Positions 60,430-64,000 of a stretch of 64,000 nt of DNA are shown one piece after another; the stretch's first letter is position 1; each line of letters opens with the position of its first letter. A program made the translations under genes and the position numbers. Under the pieces are notes generated by a model that saw only the letters and a list, made by a program, of their open reading frames with translations, had not been told where the DNA came from and ran no database searches. The DNA comes from Nymphalis io (lineage: Eukaryota; Arthropoda; Insecta; Lepidoptera; Nymphalidae). The stretch spans positions 8,501,377-8,565,376 of the forward strand of contig NC_065902.1 in assembly GCF_905147045.1 (NCBI RefSeq), written 5' to 3'.

Positions 60430-62760
60430 CCCCTCTCATTCCCATGGGTGTCGTAAGAGGCGACTAAGGGATATCTGAGCGATCATCTGCTCATCTGGTG
60501 GTAGGATGCTAACATCCGCCTGGCTTGTTACCACCGTACGCATGGTGAAAAACTCGTGAAGTGGCTTGCAGCCGCGTTTCGAGGTCAGCCAGCGTACAGC
60601 CAGTGTCCGAGCGAGTATTGCCGCGATGGGTGTTGGTCCAGTGGAGACGGCTGTTGAACCAATGCCGGGGGAAACTGTATTGACCTGCCGGACAGGGAGA
60701 CCTGAAGAAACGGCTGTTCCGCTGGCCGCCCGTGGCATAGTACCGGGGCCCGAGCGTGCCTAACCAGCTCGCGAGGCTGCCCCACCAGGCCACGCATAAT
60801 CTCGGGGTGGACCGTCGTGCCGGTTGGTGACCGGAAGGTGGGGTCCCGGCGGCCACTTCCGGGGGGGTTCGGGGGCCCTTCCGTCCGGCGGATCAGTATA
60901 TTTTCCCTTTTGGCAACCATTTGGGAAAACACGCCTCCATACTTTGCCCATCCCTATCGTGGCAATTTGTCGCTCGCTTCACGTCTCTTTTCCTTATTTT
61001 TCCAAATTGTAGCGCAATTAAGAAATAACGGTCGTTCAGCGGTGCACACCCCCACCATACCCACGCTGTTTGAGGTCGAGTTCTCTAACATCCGAGGACT
61101 CCACGCTAACCTCAACGCTGTCCACCACCATCTCGAGACAGCACGGCCAGCAATGCTGTTTCTCACGAAGACGCAAATACTCCGCCCTGCCGACACCAGC
61201 TACCTTAACTATCCCGGCTACATGCTAGAAAAATCTTTTAAAGCGAAAGCCGGAGTATGCTTGTTCGTCAGGGCGGATGTTTGTTGTCACCGATTGCGCT
61301 GCTTGGAGGACCCCTCCTTCTCCATGTTGGTGGTACGTGTGGACCTGGTTCGTCAGAGTCGAGTCTACGTGTGCCTCTACAGATCCCACAATAGTGACTT
61401 GGAGACAAGCCGATTATTTGACCATCTTAGTCGGGTGGCAAATGCTGCGCAAGAGCAGTTTCCTAACGCGGAATTGGTGTTTTTGGGGGATTTTAATGCT
61501 CACCATGAATCATGGTTGAAATCCCTCAAAACTGACCATGCTGTAAGAACTGCTCATGCTTTTGCTCTCACACACGACTTGACCCAACTGGTTGATCAGC
61601 CCACCAGGATCCCAGACATTGATGGACAAGCGCCTTCTCTACTGGATCTTCTGCTGACTTCTCACCCGGTGGAATATCAGGTTGTGGTTCAAGCTCCACT
61701 TGGTTCTTCGGATCACGGCCTTATATCTACCAAACCACCACACCACAGGCCAAGCTGCCGCCATCAGCGGTATGCAAACGTCGCGTTTGGCACTATAAGT
61801 CGGCAGATTGGGACGGTATGCGCGATTACTATGCGTCAGTCCCTTGGAAGGAACGTTGCTTCAGTGGGAATGACCCGACAGCTTGTGCCGCTGCTGTTGC
61901 TGATGGGATCATGTTAGGAATGGAATACTACATTCCTAGCTCAGATCTCATCAATAGGGGTACGCGTAACCGTTGGTTCACTCGTGAATGTGCCGACGCT
62001 GTATCATCTAAGCAGGTGGCATATCGCGCGTGGATCAACGGCTGCATTAGCGGGGCATCTAACATTGACTCACTGAAAGCAAACTACAATAAAAATTCCA
62101 AGTCCTGTAGGAAGGCATACACGAGAGCGGATGCACAGCGCATTGTACAGATTGGTCATGACCTTATTTCGCATCCTAGGGGCTCCCGTAGCTTCTGGCG
62201 TCTGACCAAGTCTGTGCAAAACAATTTCTGCCAACCTTCGCTGCCACCGCTCAGAAATCCGGACGGATCGCTAGCTCACAGTCCGCAGGAGAAAGCCGAC
62301 CTCCTGGCTAAACTCTTTGCCGACAACTCTGTGATCGATGATTGTAGTGCGCAGCCACCAACTATACCTTCATGTGGCTACACGATGCCTGACATCAAAA
62401 TCAGGCAACGTGATGTGCGTGCGGAGCTGCAATCACTTGATATACGGAAAGCTAGCGGTCCTGATGGAATACTGTCTCCTGTGTTAACGCGCCTGTTCCA
62501 ACTTTCTCTCTCTTCGGGATGTGTGCCGGAGGCTTGGAGAAGAGCTAATGTGCAAGCGGTTCCCAAAAGAGGGGATCGGTCTGACCCGGCAAATTATCGA
62601 CCAATAGCTATCACTTCAGTACTTTGTAAGGTGATGGAACGGATTCTAAACAACCAACTGATCCATTACCTAGAAGATCACTGTCTAATTAATGATCGTC
62701 AGTACGGGTTTCGACCAAAACGGTCCACAGGTGATCTTCTAGCGTACGTAACACACCTCT
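60430..62760 (+). mobile_element. Non-LTR retrotransposon (Jockey-like LINE), truncated and inactive
   Basis: A GC-rich insertion in AT-rich DNA begins with a 5' region carrying ctctcattcccatgggtgtc and gtaagaggcgactaaggga, words common at the start of lepidopteran LINEs. It continues through an endonuclease frame into the first third of a reverse transcriptase and stops abruptly at about 62760. The copy is inactive: the endonuclease Glu in TETQ has become Lys, there is a frameshift near 61728-61755, about 12 codons are missing after GPDGI, and the palm with its YADD motif is absent. A short 3' piece may continue to about 62885. I place it near Jockey/R1-type LINEs by its wording only. Confidence 0.85.
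60817..61735 (+). pseudogene. LINE endonuclease part (frame 1)
   Basis: The frame opens at 60817, but genuine protein similarity starts near residue 84 (FEVEFSNIRGLHANLN). Endonuclease landmarks are NIRGL at 91-95, FLTKTQ at 115-120, GDFNAHH at 224-230 and SSDHGL at 297-302. In active relatives the second landmark reads TETQ and its Glu binds the metal ion. Here codon 118 (61168-61170) is aag, Lys, which should abolish nicking of the target DNA. The frame stays open to 61917, but after about residue 304 the translation is no longer native because of a frame change between roughly 61728 and 61755. The upstream 83 codons may be leader. Confidence 0.8.
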
Positions 62761-62762
62761 GA
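61750..62762 (+). pseudogene. LINE linker and RT N-terminal part (frame 3), truncated
   Basis: From about 61750 the frame reads native-looking protein (KLPPSAVCKRRVWHYKSADW and on). The first ATG in this frame is at 61818. The linker includes RGSRSFWRLTKSVQNNFC and the RT fingers KASGPDGI, AVPKRGDRSDPANYRPIAIT and YGFRPKRSTGDLL. Between GPDGI and PVLTRL about 12 codons normally present are missing in frame. The protein ends at a TGA after THL, before the first catalytic Asp motif, so no polymerase active site remains. It cannot have been translated as one protein with the endonuclease because of the frame change. Confidence 0.8.
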
Positions 62763-63518
62763 AACGTACACTTGAGACCGTACAAAAGTTGTCAATAATA
62801 ATAGGCGTGTCACGAGGAGTATTATTCTTGAGTAAGCTGAATGCTGCTACACCTCATGCTAATGTGTCTGTCCGCTCTCTTTACTAATGTCGAGGACCAG
62901 CCCTTTAGTTTATCTTAGAATATATTGTATTTAATTGGTGTTAATTAATTAACAAAAACTCAGCACTGTGGTCCGCCATATGTGCCCCGGCCGTATGAAT
63001 ATATGTTCTTAAAAATATTTAAAAAAAATACCTAGTATTATTTATAAAATATATTCAATTTGTCTATAGGAAACCTTTTAAGCCGTTCAACGTTTAAAAA
63101 TCTCACCCTTGTATTTTTAATCCAATGCAAAACATTAATATTCTGAGTAAGTACATAATCATTAGTTTTTTTTTTAAGAATTCTTCATTCAGAACAATAA
63201 GTATTATTATTAACCCTTAATATAAAGGTATTTCTATAAACCCTTGATTAAAAATCATTTCACTAGATAGTATTTTTGAGCCAGTCTTGTTACGGACACA
63301 AAGGACACAATATCCAAGCTATTGTTGCAGTATCGCGTCACAACGAAAGCTGTATCTAGTATTCAGATACATTTGACGATCAACTTCAGGGATTACAACA
63401 TCAAAAGACAAAAGGCGCTTTATTTATACATCGCGAAATCCAAATTCATATTAAATAGAAAACTGAAATAGAAATAATAAATGTAACATTAGATTAGAAA
63501 TAATAAATGTAACCGTAA
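62763..63518. other. AT-rich stretch with possible LINE remnant
   Basis: From 62752 to 62884 a different frame stays open (beginning TPLKRTLETVQKLS) and could be a 3' remnant of the same or another LINE joined after a deletion. Beyond it the DNA is AT-rich with an 18-bp direct repeat (agaaataataaatgtaac at 63469 and 63495). Confidence 0.4.
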
Positions 63519-63818
63519 CCGTAACAGCCTGTGAATGACCCACTGCTGGGCTAAAGGCCTCCTCTCCTCTTTTTGAGGAGAAGGTTTGGAGCTTATTCCA
63601 CCACGCTGCTCCAATGCGGGTTGGTAGAATTCACATGTGGCAGAACTTCAGTGAAATTAGACACATGCAGGTTTCCTTACGATGTTTTCCTTCACCGTAA
63701 AGCACGAGATGAATTATAATCACAAATTAAGCACATGAAAATTCAGTGGTGCTTGCCCGGGTGAACCCACGATCATCGGTTAAGATGCACGCGTTCTTAC
63801 CACAGGGCCATCTCGGCT
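63519..63818 (-). repeat. Family B SINE, full length
   Basis: Well preserved reverse copy from gtaacagcctgtgaatgacc to gggccatctcggctttt. It has small changes in the B box (cccgggtgaacccacga lacks three bases of the usual word), which would weaken RNA polymerase III transcription. Confidence 0.9.
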
Positions 63819-64000
63819 TTTATATTATTTAACTCGAAGCAAATATGTCAAAACAAGAAGAAATGTAACCACGGCATGTATACACGGACGCATAACCCTG
63901 TGGAGAAAGAAATGAAAAAAGAATACATAACAAATTGATTGTTATACATTACATTTATGATGTGAATGATTGTTTAGTATTCTTACAATGCTAATATATA

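Noticed and set aside
60436..60951. Several overlapping 60-115-codon minus-strand open frames
   Set aside because: Shadows of the GC-rich LINE 5' region on the opposite strand, with no independent support.
60817..61065. First 83 codons of the LINE endonuclease frame as native protein
   Set aside because: No endonuclease similarity before about residue 84; probably leader sequence that happens to be open.
1..64000. CRISPR array, prophage or operon-type system
   Set aside because: Spliced exons, LINEs and tRNA-derived SINEs show animal nuclear DNA; no regularly spaced repeats or gene clusters are present.

Overview
This is a 64-kb piece of an AT-rich animal nuclear genome. It is almost certainly from a lepidopteran, probably a butterfly. 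The evidence is three tRNA-headed SINE families and one other short family of the kinds scattered through lepidopteran genomes, together with two LINE copies typical of moths and butterflies. Nymphalidae is my guess from the short repeats, not a demonstrated result. There is no sign of bacterial, plasmid or viral genome organisation and no CRISPR array.

The window is gene-poor. The only host gene I can support is a small plus-strand, multi-exon gene. Its last two coding exons lie at 19714-19901 and 20289-20502; they join in phase and end at a stop codon. A GC-rich block with a good splice donor (about 15736-15956) may be its 5' untranslated or first exon. The product (132 residues if it begins at the first ATG of the second exon) is unrecognised: an Arg/Cys-rich front half and an acidic tail ending DEYL. 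Poly(A) signals follow at about 20934 and 21064.

The rest is repeat-laden intergenic or intronic DNA. (1) A LINE on the minus strand, about 25137-28183, keeps intact reverse-transcriptase motifs but is broken by a short frameshifting gap and lacks its 5' end. (2) A GC-rich LINE on the plus strand, about 60430-62760, has a changed endonuclease metal-ligand residue, a frameshift and an internal deletion, and is cut off inside the reverse transcriptase. (3) There are smaller LINE tails at 41090-41310 (RTE-like) and 47707-47960. (4) About 30 short interspersed copies fall into four families, called here A (about 290 bp, no obvious tRNA head, A-rich end), B (tRNA-like head, about 290 bp), C (tRNA-like head, about 220 bp) and D (tRNA-like head, about 350 bp). 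(5) A candidate Harbinger-like MITE lies at 22252-22406.

The structures most worth a second look are these: a B-family SINE at 38671-38866 whose 5' head is inverted inside perfect 13-bp target-site duplications; a roughly 0.75-kb direct duplication (18277-19008 and 23624-24400) flanking the last exons of the host gene; a CTCF-like motif at 53328-53341; and several clean hairpins. I did not find a convincing new multi-gene system. All coordinates of degenerate repeats are approximate because they were read by eye.
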